DNA of 64,000 nucleotides from Amorphophallus konjac. Taxonomy: Eukaryota; Streptophyta; Magnoliopsida; Alismatales; Araceae. The notes under the pieces were generated by a model. The model saw only the letters and a program-made list of their open reading frames with translations. It did not search any database and was not told the DNA's origin. This document shows positions 1 through 10,235 of this stretch, one piece after another. Made by a program: the position numbers and the translations under genes. The stretch is taken from positions 322,009,933 through 322,073,932 of the forward strand of contig CM040123.1 in the NCBI GenBank assembly GCA_022559845.1, read 5' to 3'. The stretch's first letter is position 1, and each line of letters begins with the position of its first letter.

Positions 1-251
1 AGGCAATCGAATGTATAGAAATTCACAATGTATAGACTTGCAGAACTGAACGTAGGTAAAGATCCCAGTGTATAGACGTCAAAGTTCACTGACGGATGTA
101 CAGACTTCACCCCTAGCAAGCAACAGTGCAGTGTATGGACTTTGAAGAATGATGCATGACGCTGCACAGACTTCACTTGAAACAGTCCGATGTACAGACT
201 TTGCCTAACACAGTCCAATGTACATACTTGCTGATGCATTGTATAGACTTA

Positions 252-349
252 CATGAGACGCTCAATGAGACGCTCAATGTACAGACTTAGTCTGATGCGT
301 TGTATAGACTTGCATGAGACGCTCAATGAGACGCTCAATGTACAGACTT
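252..349. repeat. 61-base tandem duplication inside the array
   Basis: A 37-base segment starting CATGAGACGCTCAATG occurs at 252-288 and again at 313-349. Each copy itself holds two GAGACGCTCAATG words and ends with the TGTACAGACTT core. This shows recent local duplication within an otherwise diverged array. Confidence 0.8.
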
Positions 350-532
350 CAAGTACACTGTATAGACATTGCCTTAGACGCTAAATGAGACGGACGTTGT
401 GAAGACTTGCTGGTCAAACAGACACAGACTCTGTACAGACTTTAGCGTGCAGACATGCAGACAATGTGAATGTATAGACTTAACACAATGATGCAATGTA
501 TGGACTTGTGTTGACGCTGCAGGACAACAGCC

Positions 533-612
533 AATGTATAGACTTTACAAATGCAAGCAATGTAGCAATGTATAGACTTTACAAATGCAAGCAATGTAGC
601 AATGTATAGACT
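533..612. repeat. 34-base tandem duplication inside the array
   Basis: Two identical 34-base units, 533-566 and 567-600, are followed by the beginning of a third. Each begins AATGTATAGACTTTACAAAT. Perfect identity indicates a recent slippage event. Confidence 0.85.
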
Positions 613-1075
613 TTGGGCTTGCCATGCAATGTATAGACTTGAGCCTTAATGCATGGTGGCGAATGTACAGACTTGCTGCCTAACCGATGTACAGACTTCA
701 TGAATGTGCATGCATTGTATAGACTTGAATAGTGAGACACAAGGAGAGACGTTGAATGAGACACTGAAGTCTGTATAGACTTTAACAGTGAGACAGTGTA
801 CAGACTTAGCAACGTGCAGACAGACGACGACCAAGACAATGTATAGACTTTGCGTCTTATGTGAGACGAGCGATGTATAGACTTAGCCAGCCTTCAGCTC
901 GATGTATAGACTTGCCTTAAGCAATGGCTGTACAGACTTCATGAGCGATGTTCAGACTATTGTGTATGATGAACAACCTATGTATAGACTTATGCATGAA
1001 GCAAGGCAATCTGATGTGTAGACTTTCTCAACATAGTGGCGTGCAACTAAACAAATGTGTAGACTTCAGAAATGC

Positions 1076-1397
1076 ATAGAGACGCTACAGCGTGACAGCG
1101 TCAACGCAGCAGTTCACCCTGATGTAGTGGGTCGATGCAGTGACCCCATGCGTCAACGCATCCAGCCTTATCTTCAAAGCCATCTGAGGCATTTCAAGGC
1201 TGCGTCAACCTCGTGGACTCAATGGGTTGACGCCATCTGAACTACCTACGAGATGTATAGACATTGGTATTTGATGTAAAGGCTTGAGGGGGGTCGACCC
1301 ATCTAAGAAGGGGGTTGACCCACAGAGCTAGCACACTCATGCATTCTCCACAGAACAGATCAGATATAACACACTCATGCATTCTCCACAGAATAAA
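1076..1397. other. Palindrome-bearing spacer between the array and X1
   Basis: No gene is seen. It holds an ATGCGT-CA-ACGCAT palindrome (1148-1161), a GGGTCGACCC palindrome (1291-1300) with a GGGTTGACCC partner (1312-1321), and a 23-base direct repeat (1333-1355 and 1371-1393, both containing ACTCATGCATTCTCCACAG). The GTCGAC palindromes resemble those in the LTRs of S further right, so this may be part of a retroelement. Confidence 0.5.
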
Positions 1398-4334
1398 TTA
1401 GTCATATGCATTCATGTTGCTATCATTCAATGTGATGTTCTTAGCAAAACAATATGGTGACTCATTTATGTTGCTATCATTAAAACACCACATAATCATC
1501 AAAGCACAAGGGGCACAACAATGCTTTGGTGCCGGAGGAGTCGGCGGAGAAGATAGTTTATCTTCCTCTTTGGGGGTTGCCCGGTCCCGACATTCTTGGC
1601 CGATTGGTTCCTTTGTCTGCATGGGCTTAGCCGCAAGGGCAGTGCCTTCACTATCTTTGTTTGTCGGAAGTGGCGCATCTGAGGCCGAAGTAGGAGCGTT
1701 CTTGGCTTTTGGATCGGCCTGCTGGCTTGGCTGTTTGCCCTTCTGTGTAAGCAAAAATTTGGCGAATGAGAGAACCACTTCGCCAGTTGTATCTTTAGGG
1801 TAGAGGCCTGATGGAGGCGGGGCTCTCAAGCCTTTCACTTCAGATTCGTGGATTTGATACAGCTGTTCACCCCTAAATATGATATTGTGATTGGCCGAGG
1901 GCACACGTCCCCATCTCCTCCCAGACCTAGTGGCATGCTGGGAAGTAGAAGCTTCGGCCTAATTTGCTTCGGTGGGTGCAAATTATATCTCCTCATCCTC
2001 CTCTTCGGAGTTTTGGGCCATGTTGAACAAAGTCGACAAGGTATTACAGAACATAATGCTGCATTTTCTTTTATTCTTCGACTTCTTCTTCTTTTTCTTC
2101 TCCTTCACAGTTAGCGGCTGATCTTGGGGAGGTTCATCCCATATTCCTGATTCTTCCGCTTCGACTGCGGCTTCTTTTGCCAACCCCAGGGATTCAAAAT
2201 GCTCCCAAGGGACATATTCCTTTAGTTGCACCGGTTGGATCTTGGGTTGTGCATATTCCTCCAACCCAGCGATGATTGCTTGCAGTCGTTTGACTACCGG
2301 GTTGCCTTGCTTGTGCATCCGCAACAGGGCCTATTTCTTCTTGTTATTGATGGGTCTTCGGAAGATCAATTGAGGAGTGGTTTCATACCAAATCAGGGTT
2401 ACAACCGGCGGTGGTAGCTGAGGTGTGACACCATGAATTCAGACTCCCGGGGTAGGGTAGGATGCCGGATTTATTCTTGCCTTCTTCGACGCCATCTGCC
2501 AATTTCCCTGGTCCTTTGCAGGCTTCAGGACAAATACCTCGTAGGTGTGCTTTGTACAAGCTTTTGACACCTCCTCGGGTAATTGTTGATATAAATATAT
2601 CATATTGGTCGTGGCCCCCATCATAGGCATCTCGTGAGGGCGCGGTGGGTCCACCTTGTGTTCTCCCATTTGGAGCTCGCCCTTCTTGATCATACCTTCA
2701 ATGATGGCTTTAAACACATAGCAATCTTCGATGGTGTGCTCAAGCATCTGATGATACAGGTAATATCGAGGATCATCTTTCCTCTTGGCATCGCCGGGTC
2801 TCTTCAGCTCTGGAAGAGTAATCTTGTTGTATTTGGTGGCCCATTCAAAGAGGACCCGGGTCTTCTGCTTTGGGAAGGAATAAAGTTTCTTCATTCTGGA
2901 TCGCAAGGAGGCACTTTCTTGTTGTTCAACCAGGTTGGCAGGAGGAGTGTTGGCGACTCCTTTATCCTTGTTCTTCTACTGCTCAAAGTCCTTAAAGTTG
3001 ACTGTGTTGACTTCTTTGGGCACGGGCCGCTTATCAGCCGACTTTGCCTTCTGGCTTGAGGCAGCCGGGGTGGAAGAATATCTGGAGAGGAAAGCCTCGA
3101 TTTTTTCCACCACATTATTCAATCAGTTGAATGGCCTAATTTCCATCCCGATCATCCTTTCGAGGACTTCCCGCTTCAAATTTTGTTTACAGATTTGAAC
3201 TGCATCTTCTTGATGTGGCGGATGCTTGCACCTCATGCTAAGGTTCTGCCATCTCTTGATGTATTCCAGAGTAATTTCATAATTCTTCTGCCTGGTTGCA
3301 TAGAGTTCGGCCACGGTGACCTCCCTTTCGGTGACGTGAAACCGCTCCCAAAACTTTCGCTGTATATCCGGCCAGTCAATGATGGACCCTGCGGATAAGT
3401 TTGAGTACCATTCGAAGGCGAGCCCCGTGAGTGAGGACCCGAAGAACTTCAACAGGTACGATTCTTCAGTTCCTAGATCACCCATCACGTTGATGTAATA
3501 GGCTACATGTTCCTTCGACGAACCTTGGCCAATGAACTTGTCGAACTTCGACGCCTTGTTGACGCCGGGAGGCAATCTTTTGGCCGCATGGTGGACAGGG
3601 TAAGGCACCTTGTACACATCAAAAGAGGCATATTCCTCGGTGCTTCGATCGGCCAACTTCATTTCGATCATTTGTTCAATCATCAGCTTGTTCGCCATTG
3701 CCGGGTCCACCGGCTTTGGGTAGAAATGAGCCGGTAGGCTTTGTGGCATTGCCAGCACCGTTGCCTGAGGTACCGTGGCGGTGCCTTGGTGTTTAGGGGT
3801 CGGGTGTGGTATTGGGGCCGTGCCCCCAGTGTAGTTAGTTACCGGCTGTGAGGTCATCATTTGGGGCGAGCCCTTGAATTCATCAGCACCTCGTTGGGAT
3901 GTCTCTGAAAGGGCTTCGACCTGCTTCGAGGCAGAAGCATGCATGGTCAATTCGCTCACTTGCATCTTTGGAGCTTCGATCTCTTGCCGATATGCTTGAA
4001 GCAGCATCATCATTGCCGGATCGGGGGTAGACGGGCTAGGAACTTGGCCTCCCCATTCCAGTAGAGTATCTAGAAAATGTGCCGGGCCTGCCGACCTTTC
4101 TCCTTCATCTTCACTGGTAATTTCGTTCCCCGCCATGGTGACCGCATCTGAGCTCGTTTCACGGGTGAGGGTTTGTACTATCTCGACTGCGGCTCTCCTT
4201 CTCCTGGTGACGGGACCTGGCCTTTCAGCGAGCCTGGCCACTTCTTCATGGTCTTCGGGGAGAGCCCCATAATGACTGGCCACTCCGGCCATATTGTAGA
4301 TGTAAATCTGCAGCTTCTTGTTTCTTCGGGTCAC
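1398..4334 (-). pseudogene. gag: X1 gag polyprotein, decayed
   Basis: One minus-strand frame runs from 4334 to 1398, broken only by a few in-frame stops, near 3123, 2979, 2439, 2331 and 1983. The intact first part (403 codons) contains a Retrotrans_gag-type core in its last third, with the pattern F-x-GLAFEWYSNL followed by a W-x-D-IQRKFWERF segment and an EYIKRWQNL helix, typical of capsid domains of plant Ty3/gypsy elements. After the first stops comes a degenerate metal-binding motif (YLYHQMLEHTIEDC), a variant of the CPYH...H...EDC motif also seen in Y. The last third is rich in Lys, Glu and Pro and precedes where a protease would be expected. Family-level assignment is confident; the clade (Tat-like) is inference from the primer site and leader ORF. 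Confidence 0.75.
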
Positions 4335-4757
4335 TTTGCTAGTTGACTATCCATGGAAAGTTAACCTATCAAACATCGAGATCCTCGGCGTAGCTTCTCC
4401 ACGGAGGGGTGACCCATAGCATCCTGACTCCGCATCTTCTATGCTTTCCGGGTTGATTTGTTGCCCCCGATTTCTTTACGCATCATTTAGGACTTCAAGG
4501 AGCTGCTGTGTCCCCAAAAGGGTATTTTCGAGGCCGCAAAGGTATCCTATTATGGCTTGAGTAACATCATCCTGCCCATCGGTAGGGCGGACCTTTGGTG
4601 GTGGCACTCTGGCTTATGCCGGGGATTTGTAGGCGAGGTGCCTTCGCTTGAAACTCTCGCCGTACCTTCCATCATTAGAGCAAATGTTCGCCTGCCGGCC
4701 ATAAGCTCGGAAGGCTGGCCTTCGAGACGCTCGAACTGGCATCTCAGTCTTTTCTTC

Positions 4758-5340
4758 TTACTCTTCTCTTTCTCTTTCGAACCTGTCAATCATGACCGGC
4801 TCTAGCTCTACTGGGGCTGGGGCCCGCCGCTTGGGCACCCACACTTGCTTAAATTTGGCCGGGTTTGGGGCTGACCCTCCCTTCATCTTGGACCTAGTGC
4901 GGTCCGCTTGATCCCAGGCCAGTGCTTGAAGCTGGTTGTGCACCGGCACAACTGGTATCACCGTATTGGGTGGGATCGTGGCCTGCCGACAATTCAAGTA
5001 AACTCAGACTCCTCCGATCATGACAGATTTGCCCGAGACAGAGCCGGCCTTGCAGTGTGCTGGCGTGCTTCTTGGCTGCCCTCCTGGCAGTTGCAATGCG
5101 TTTCCTTCTTGTGTCGACGTGCTGGACGTAGCAGCCCACCACCCTCGCTTGTTCTTCAGATGTTGGCTTTGCAACGGCAATGGGCTCGATCTCTTGAGTC
5201 TTCAAGAGGTCCATGAACATGACCCCCAGGAAGTTGGGGAACCCAACCACCGGTGGGAAATCGCCGAACTGGGTTGGCACCGCCAAGTAGCCATGCTCCG
5301 CATGGCTCGCAACGACCAGAAGACCAAATGTGACAGCCAT
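4758..5340 (-). pseudogene. X1 leader ORF upstream of gag (frameshifted)
   Basis: This lies between the primer site and gag. The first part, from the ATG at 5340, encodes a mildly hydrophobic N-terminus followed by HAEHGYLAVPT and VGFPNFLG...DLL words. After a frame change near 5000 it continues with VIPVVPVHNQLQAL and KFKQVWVPK. The X2 copy (51152-51763) has all these words in one frame. I do not recognise the family. Many synonymous differences between the copies, for example in the VGFPNFLG block, suggest past selection on the protein. It could be an N-terminal part of gag or an additional ORF of the kind known in plant Ty3/gypsy elements. Confidence 0.6.
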
Positions 5341-5446
5341 TGGTTTCTTCAAAGTTCGTCCCTGCAATTTAAAATTGATGATGCTACTATCTTAGGGGGA
5401 GACCATAAGGCCCCAAATCATGGCGAAAAGATGAAAGGTGGTCCAG

Positions 5447-5463
5447 TCCCACCGGATGTGTCA
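5447..5463 (-). promoter_or_regulatory. X1 primer-binding site (tRNA primer)
   Basis: On the minus strand this reads TGACACATCCGGTGGGA, matching 14 of 17 positions of the X2 site TGGCACGCCCGGTGGGA (51039-51055). Both sit four bases (AGTC) after an LTR end in ACA. The start of the minus-strand leader ORF lies about 110 bases downstream. Confidence 0.65.
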
Positions 5464-5467
5464 GACT

Positions 5468-5670
5468 TGTGGATGCACTTTTTATTGCTTATCTTAAGAT
5501 CGTTATATCTTTGTATCGTTTATATTTCATATCAGTTTATCAGTGCGTGGGCGTGCCAGTCACATAGTGACAGTTTATTCAGGCTCCAAGACCAAGGTGG
5601 TCCGGAGCCATGGGTGCGCCCCGTCTGACTAGTCAGACAATTGTGGATATCATGTCAGGACTAGAACCCG
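5468..5670 (-). repeat. X1 LTR, first fragment
   Basis: This is the LTR end next to the primer site. On the minus strand it contains GTGACTGGCACGC, shared with the X2 LTR near 50935. T is inserted at 5670/5671, and the LTR resumes at 17123. Confidence 0.7.
5666..5670. repeat. Target-site duplication of T, left copy
   Basis: ACCCG precedes the left LTR. ACCCA (17123-17127) follows the right LTR, so four of five bases agree. One substitution after insertion fits the many mutations in T. Confidence 0.55.
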
Positions 5671-5990
5671 TGTAAGGCCCAGAATTTTATAAATTGTTTT
5701 TGGTATATTTAATTATTTTCTGGGAATTTTAAAGATCCAAAATGGATTAATAAATGAATATTAGATTAAATAAATCATTATAACACCCAATTTATGATAA
5801 ATAATTAACCAAGCCTATTTAAATAAAATCCAAAAGGTTTAAGGACCAAGCTCATTAAGTTTGGCTCATAGTCTATAAGGTTATTTAGCCTATTTACATA
5901 TTTTAAGAATAAAATATCATTTTTATGGATAATAATATGGATATATAATAAAAGAGTTTGATTTATGTTGAACTCTGTCCACGTTGAATG

Positions 5991-6046
5991 TAGCGATCTA
6001 TCGTGCGACCGCCACAGCCATGTAACGCACCAGTCTTCATGCGTTA
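5991..6046. repeat. Two 25-nt palindromic modules in T 5' LTR
   Basis: The units lie at 5991-6015 and 6022-6046. The second has perfect 8-base inverted arms, GTAACGCA and TGCGTTAC. They have the same length as the modules at 6963-7142 and 7623-7876. Confidence 0.75.
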
Positions 6047-6220
6047 CATCCTGTCAGTTCCGTGAATGGAAGAACGAGCAAAAGATTGGAACTTTGGGAT
6101 CCTATCTGCAGGAGATCAACTTGGGAGAGCTTATAACATTACTAAGGACTCTTAGGGATTAGGTTCTGGCAAATTAAGGACTCTAGAATCGATCTAATCC
6201 TCAAACCCTAGCCAAAACCC

Positions 6221-6229
6221 TATAAATAG
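6221..6229 (+). promoter_or_regulatory. TATA box of T 5' LTR
   Basis: TATAAATAG follows a C-rich AAAACCC stretch, and the other LTR keeps it at 14266-14274. This is the expected Pol II promoter for element RNA, which places transcription start about 30 bases downstream. Confidence 0.7.
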
Positions 6230-6962
6230 GACATAGTTCTGAACTGAGCGACCCTTACTATTGGCTCGTGAAGAATCAAGGTAATGAGTCATAATTTCAG
6301 GTAAGTTCTTTAGAAGATTTTGTTTAGTATACTTTAGACTAATAGTTCTCCAAATTTCGTGCTAGGAGATCAACCAACCAAGGAGATAGAAGCTTCCAAA
6401 GTCGCTGATTCAGTCATAGCAACCCAGGAAACTGAACGCAAGACCCATGAAGATCAAGAGATTAGGACCTCTAAACGAGGTAATTAGAGTTCAGTCCTTT
6501 AAAACGTTTTGTTCACCTTAGTTTTAGCTTCTTACCCTCAAAATTTCACGTCCTTAGGTCAAGAGATTGGAGAGATAGAGCGACGTGAAGTTGCTGAAAA
6601 ATCTCAGGAAGGGAAGAACTAGGGCGTGTCTTGCAGTCCCAAATTGGAAGATTAAAGCTCATTTAAAAGGTAGGTTATCTCATGATTGGCAAAAACATCT
6701 TGTTAGGGATAAAAGCCCTCTGATTGTGCTTGATTTCAAACATTATAGACTAAGAATTTCATGTTTTAATAGTTCTATACATTCATACATCTCTTAGCCC
6801 TAAATGGAAAATTAAAGATATTATCTTGTCTATTCACTGAAACCCATGCATATAGTTGGCCTATACTTCGTTTATCATGTCTGGAATAGTTGTAGTATTT
6901 TGATTTCCAGGCATGTTATATTTTCATAAATCTTTACTTTATTTTACTGCCAGCAGATGATC

Positions 6963-7142
6963 TGACGCATCAAGATAAGACTGTCACAATGATCTAACGG
7001 CCTTACGATAAGCCGTCACACCCTCTGTTGCATTTGAATTATTCTGTTGTCTCTGACGCACCATAACAGGAGCGTTACACTACTGTAACGGCCTCTCGAT
7101 AAACCGTCACAAGACTGTAACGCGCCTATCCTAGACCGTCAG
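6963..7142. repeat. Cluster of 25-nt palindromic modules in T 5' LTR
   Basis: Units are at 6963-6987, 6995-7019, 7054-7078 (reverse polarity), 7086-7110 and 7118-7142. Typical units start TAACGG or TAACGC and end CCGTCAC or CCGTCAG, with a variable 12-13 base centre. Unit length is always 25. Confidence 0.85.
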
Positions 7143-7622
7143 AGTAACTGTAGACATAATTGAAGAGAGTTTTGACATGTTGATATGACTTTAAATTTAT
7201 TAATTGGTTCATGATAAGTATCGCATGTTAAAGGCATCTTGAATTATTTTAAGGATATGTTAATTTCATGCCAAAACACTATAGTTTGTATTAACTCCAT
7301 GATTTTAAATGATGTATTGATGAAGTTTTATCATGATTTCCTATTGTTACACATTCTCTCTATCAATAGAGTCATTTCTTTAAGTACATGGCACATATTC
7401 CGGTATGTTATCCATTAGTTCACACTTTGCACTATAGGAACATTGTTCTTAGACATGAGGACCTCTCTATTGGATATTCCTTCCAATGGAATTAGAAATA
7501 TTGTTTCAAGGCCTCCGTAATTCTCTGCGAGTCTGGGATTCCCACTAGGACGCCGAGTTAGTTGTACCATTAAAACCGAATGGATTAGAAAGCACTATCG
7601 ATGTTTTCTAGTTCTAGCAATG

Positions 7623-7876
7623 TAACGGATCTATATTGGACCGTCAGGCCATATAACGGTCCAATATACAACCGTCACATTTAGTTGAGTCCAATTACTA
7701 TTTCTGGATTCAGTCTTTCTAACGGATCAAGGCTCGACCGTCACGTGAACGTAACGGTCCAGTACAAGACCGTCACATTGAATTGAGTCTATTTTCTTTT
7801 TTCGAGATTCAGACCATTGTAACGGCTCAACACTGGAGCGTCACATGAGTGTAACGGCCCAGTACTTGACCGTCAC
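7623..7876. repeat. Second cluster of 25-nt palindromic modules in T 5' LTR
   Basis: Units are at 7623-7647, 7654-7678, 7720-7744, 7752-7776, 7820-7844 and 7852-7876. All run TAACGG-N13-CCGTCA or GCGTCA on the plus strand. The centres differ, but several extend the pairing with GGTC/GACC. Confidence 0.85.
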
Positions 7877-9063
7877 AATGTTTAAGCTAGTTAACCCGAG
7901 GTTTGACCCAAGGGTTGATATTCTAAAGTTCCTAGATGGCTTGATAATGGTGTAGGACTTATCATATTGATCAAGAAACTTAATATAATGAATGGAAGTT
8001 AAAGAAATGTACCATTATGCTACCGATTTATTTCCATAAGCATAATCTTGTTTAAGTCATTCTTGACTCTCGTATTATTAAATTGAAGCGTTCATTCGTT
8101 GAATAATGTTATCATGGACTTATTGAATTGTACATTCTTGGCCATACTTTACTGTTACATGCGTAGAAGTAGCTTGATTTATACTTGAAGATGCAATCGA
8201 GCACTGATTGTGTTCAAGGGCTCTATGCTAGTCCCCTCAGCTGATTACTGAAAATATACTATTATAAACCCTGGGGTATGATTCTACTGGCATCGCATTA
8301 CGCTGGGAGTACTTTCTTTATAAATAAGTGAAGATCCACGATACGGCACGACATGACTTTCTTGCTTGATATTCCACAGAAATTCATGAAGTACTTGCTC
8401 ATAAGCAAAAAATGCTGGAGTGATGATTATGTGGCATTACTAGTACATTCTTGATACATTCTTGTTCATGAAAGACATGTAGCATGTTCTTGTTACACTC
8501 TTACTACTTCATACTTGCTCTCATTCTATCTTAAACGATCATCTTCGTTACTTTGGGTATTCGCATGATTGATCGCATTCGCATGATTTTACCTTAATCC
8601 TTTAGAGCTAAAATGTTAATGACTTTAATGATGCCTTCATGTTGATACGAAGATACCTACTGGACAAGTGTGTTCATTACCTATTTCTAATCTTTTCAGG
8701 AGATGAAAGTGATTCGAATTCGGATTCGGGCTATACAAGTAGCGGGTCCGATAGCGAATGAAAGTGTTGTCAAGATGAGAGTGAAGACTTAGGAAAGTCT
8801 ATATTGTTTAGATTGAGTCTATGTAATTTTCCTATTTTCTTGAGTCTGATAGGTTGAAAGAAGTTGAAAGTTATTGTATTTGAATATTTGATTATGAATG
8901 AAATAAGTTGGAGTTTGATTAAAATAGTGTGCAATTACATTTATGTATGTGATTCTCTTGCGCACTGATCATTCTTGCTTACAAGAGGTTTAACATGCCG
9001 GCTGTTCCCATTTCTCGAGCGAGTCTTCCGCTGTCATAAAGGCTCGGGGCATGACAGTTTAGT

Positions 9064-9076
9064 TGGTATCAGAGCC
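9064..9076 (+). promoter_or_regulatory. T primer-binding site, initiator-Met tRNA
   Basis: TGGTATCAGAGCC is the canonical complement of the 3' end of plant initiator methionine tRNA. It starts eight bases after the LTR end. Confidence 0.95.
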
Positions 9077-9289
9077 TAAGTCTCAGGACTTAGGGAAAAG
9101 AGTCATGTCATAGGATAAGTCCAAGGTTTAAGGACCCCTACCTATGAACTAAGGAAGAAATTTCCACACCCATTTGAGAATTGGGTAGAACCCGGGATAA
9201 GATAGTTAATTAGTTTTAAGATTGATTTTCCTTCCAGTTTCACGAGAAATAACAAGTTGTTATTTTCTCTCAGGTACCCTATTATTACC

Positions 9290-10235
9290 ATGGCTCATCG
9301 CGTAGATTGGAATGATATGCAACAAACTGTTGCTGGCCTTACACAGGCATTACAATCCATGGCGCAAGCTAGCGCAGGAGCAAGGGCTGGTGATTTGCAT
9401 CGTAACTTTCGGAGCTTAAAATCTCCGCGTTTTTTCGGTTCTTCTAATCTTGACGAGGCAGAGAACTGGATAGATGAAATGAATCGTATCTTTGATGTTA
9501 TCCAATGCACCGATCAAGAGAAGGTGCATCTCGCAACCTTTCAACTCAATAAAGATGTCCGCACATGATGGAAGTCGGTTCTGGCACCTCCGGCCGATGC
9601 CCCTCATACCTGGGATGATTTTCTTACCCTATTCCGTGCCAAGTACTTTTCTGAGCATGTAAAAGAGAGAAAGGCTATGGAGTTCGCCGCTCTTCGACAA
9701 GGAATGATGACGGTTGCCGAATATGAATTACAATTCTTAAGGCTTGCACCTTACGCACCGCATCTTATCAGCACTGATTTATTGAAGGTAAATCGGTTCA
9801 TGGACGGATTACGAACCACTTTTATTCAGAAGCTCGGGACCCAAAACATCCGTACTTATGCGTAAATGATTCAACGAGCATATTTGTGCGAAGGACCTTA
9901 GAGAAGGTTAAAAATTTAAAATGGAAAGGAGAAGAATCTAGCCGACGCTCAGATCGGCATTATAAGAAGGAAAAGTTCAGCATCACGGAGCCCTACAAAA
10001 GCCGTGATAGTAAGAAAAGATCCAGGAATGGGAATGGTGGAAGTTCTCAGAAGCAAAAGAAAGTTAAGGAAGAGCAAGTTGCTACAGCTTGCACGTTTTA
10101 CGAAAAATTTGGCCATTCGGCTGAGGAATGCTGGAAGCGTCTCGGCCTTGTTTACGTTGTGGAAGCAGGGAGCATCGCATGCCAGATTCCCCCCTTATGA
10201 AAGACCAATCGTCTGGTGGAGGACGTAGGAGGTAG
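9290..10235 (+). pseudogene. gag: T gag, interrupted
   Basis: It starts at the ATG at 9290, 226 bases after the primer site. The capsid core is recognisable: SPRFFGSSNLDEAENWIDEM early, then TWDDFLTLFRAKYF and MTVAEYELQFLRLAPYA, the usual pattern of Tekay-type gag. In-frame stops occur at 9566 (TGA) and 9863 (TAA), then the frame shifts twice. Two zinc-knuckle-like motifs near 10090-10190 are both damaged: in the first, a cysteine is replaced (CTFYEKFGHSAEEC), and in the second the last cysteine reads as serine. A TAG at 10233 separates it from the protease region. Confidence 0.9.

Larger units (their letters stand above)
1..1075. repeat. Degenerate TGTAYAGACTT minisatellite-like array
   Basis: The core TGTATAGACTT or TGTACAGACTT recurs dozens of times, always in the same orientation, at irregular spacing of about 25-60 bases. 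Most copies are followed by G or C and preceded by A or G. The sequence between cores varies. Local higher-order duplications occur at 252-349 (61-base period) and 533-612 (34-base period). Open frames through it on the minus strand only translate the repeat (recurring VYTL and SIQ/SVH words), so I do not call a gene. It probably belongs to the internal or LTR part of a retroelement whose rest lies left of the window. Confidence 0.8.
1398..5670 (-). mobile_element. X1: Tat-like Ty3/gypsy element, internal region and LTR edge
   Basis: Reading right to left on the minus strand: a short LTR piece (5468-5670), a primer-binding site, a leader ORF, and a long gag-type polyprotein frame. The same order and homologous proteins occur on the plus strand at 47347-52701 (X2), which confirms an element family. 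The LTR continues at 17123 after the T insertion. Both flanks of T match consecutive parts of the X2 LTR: the word GTGACTGGCACGC lies in the piece left of T, and the TTAATCAAAGGTTT and GATGTAATTAACG words lie right of T. Pol is not seen and would lie left of the window. Confidence 0.75.
5671..9056 (+). repeat. T 5' LTR
   Basis: This 3386-base direct repeat matches 13728-17122 almost throughout, with scattered substitutions and small indels. For example, a segment of about 40 bases near 15210-15250 is absent here. It carries a TATA box, thirteen 25-nt palindromic modules and a 70-codon ORF that is conserved only because LTRs are copies. The LTR ends CATGACA next to the primer site. Confidence 0.95.

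Noticed and set aside
579..839. Minus-strand frames through the TGTAYAGACTT array
   Set aside because: The translation is just the repeat read in one frame (VYTL, KSIQ words), with no codon bias or homolog signal.
6585..6797. 70-codon ORF present in both T LTRs (also at 14630-14842)
   Set aside because: LTRs are copies of each other, so conservation is not evidence of coding. It lies downstream of the LTR TATA box in leader sequence, with no recognisable features.
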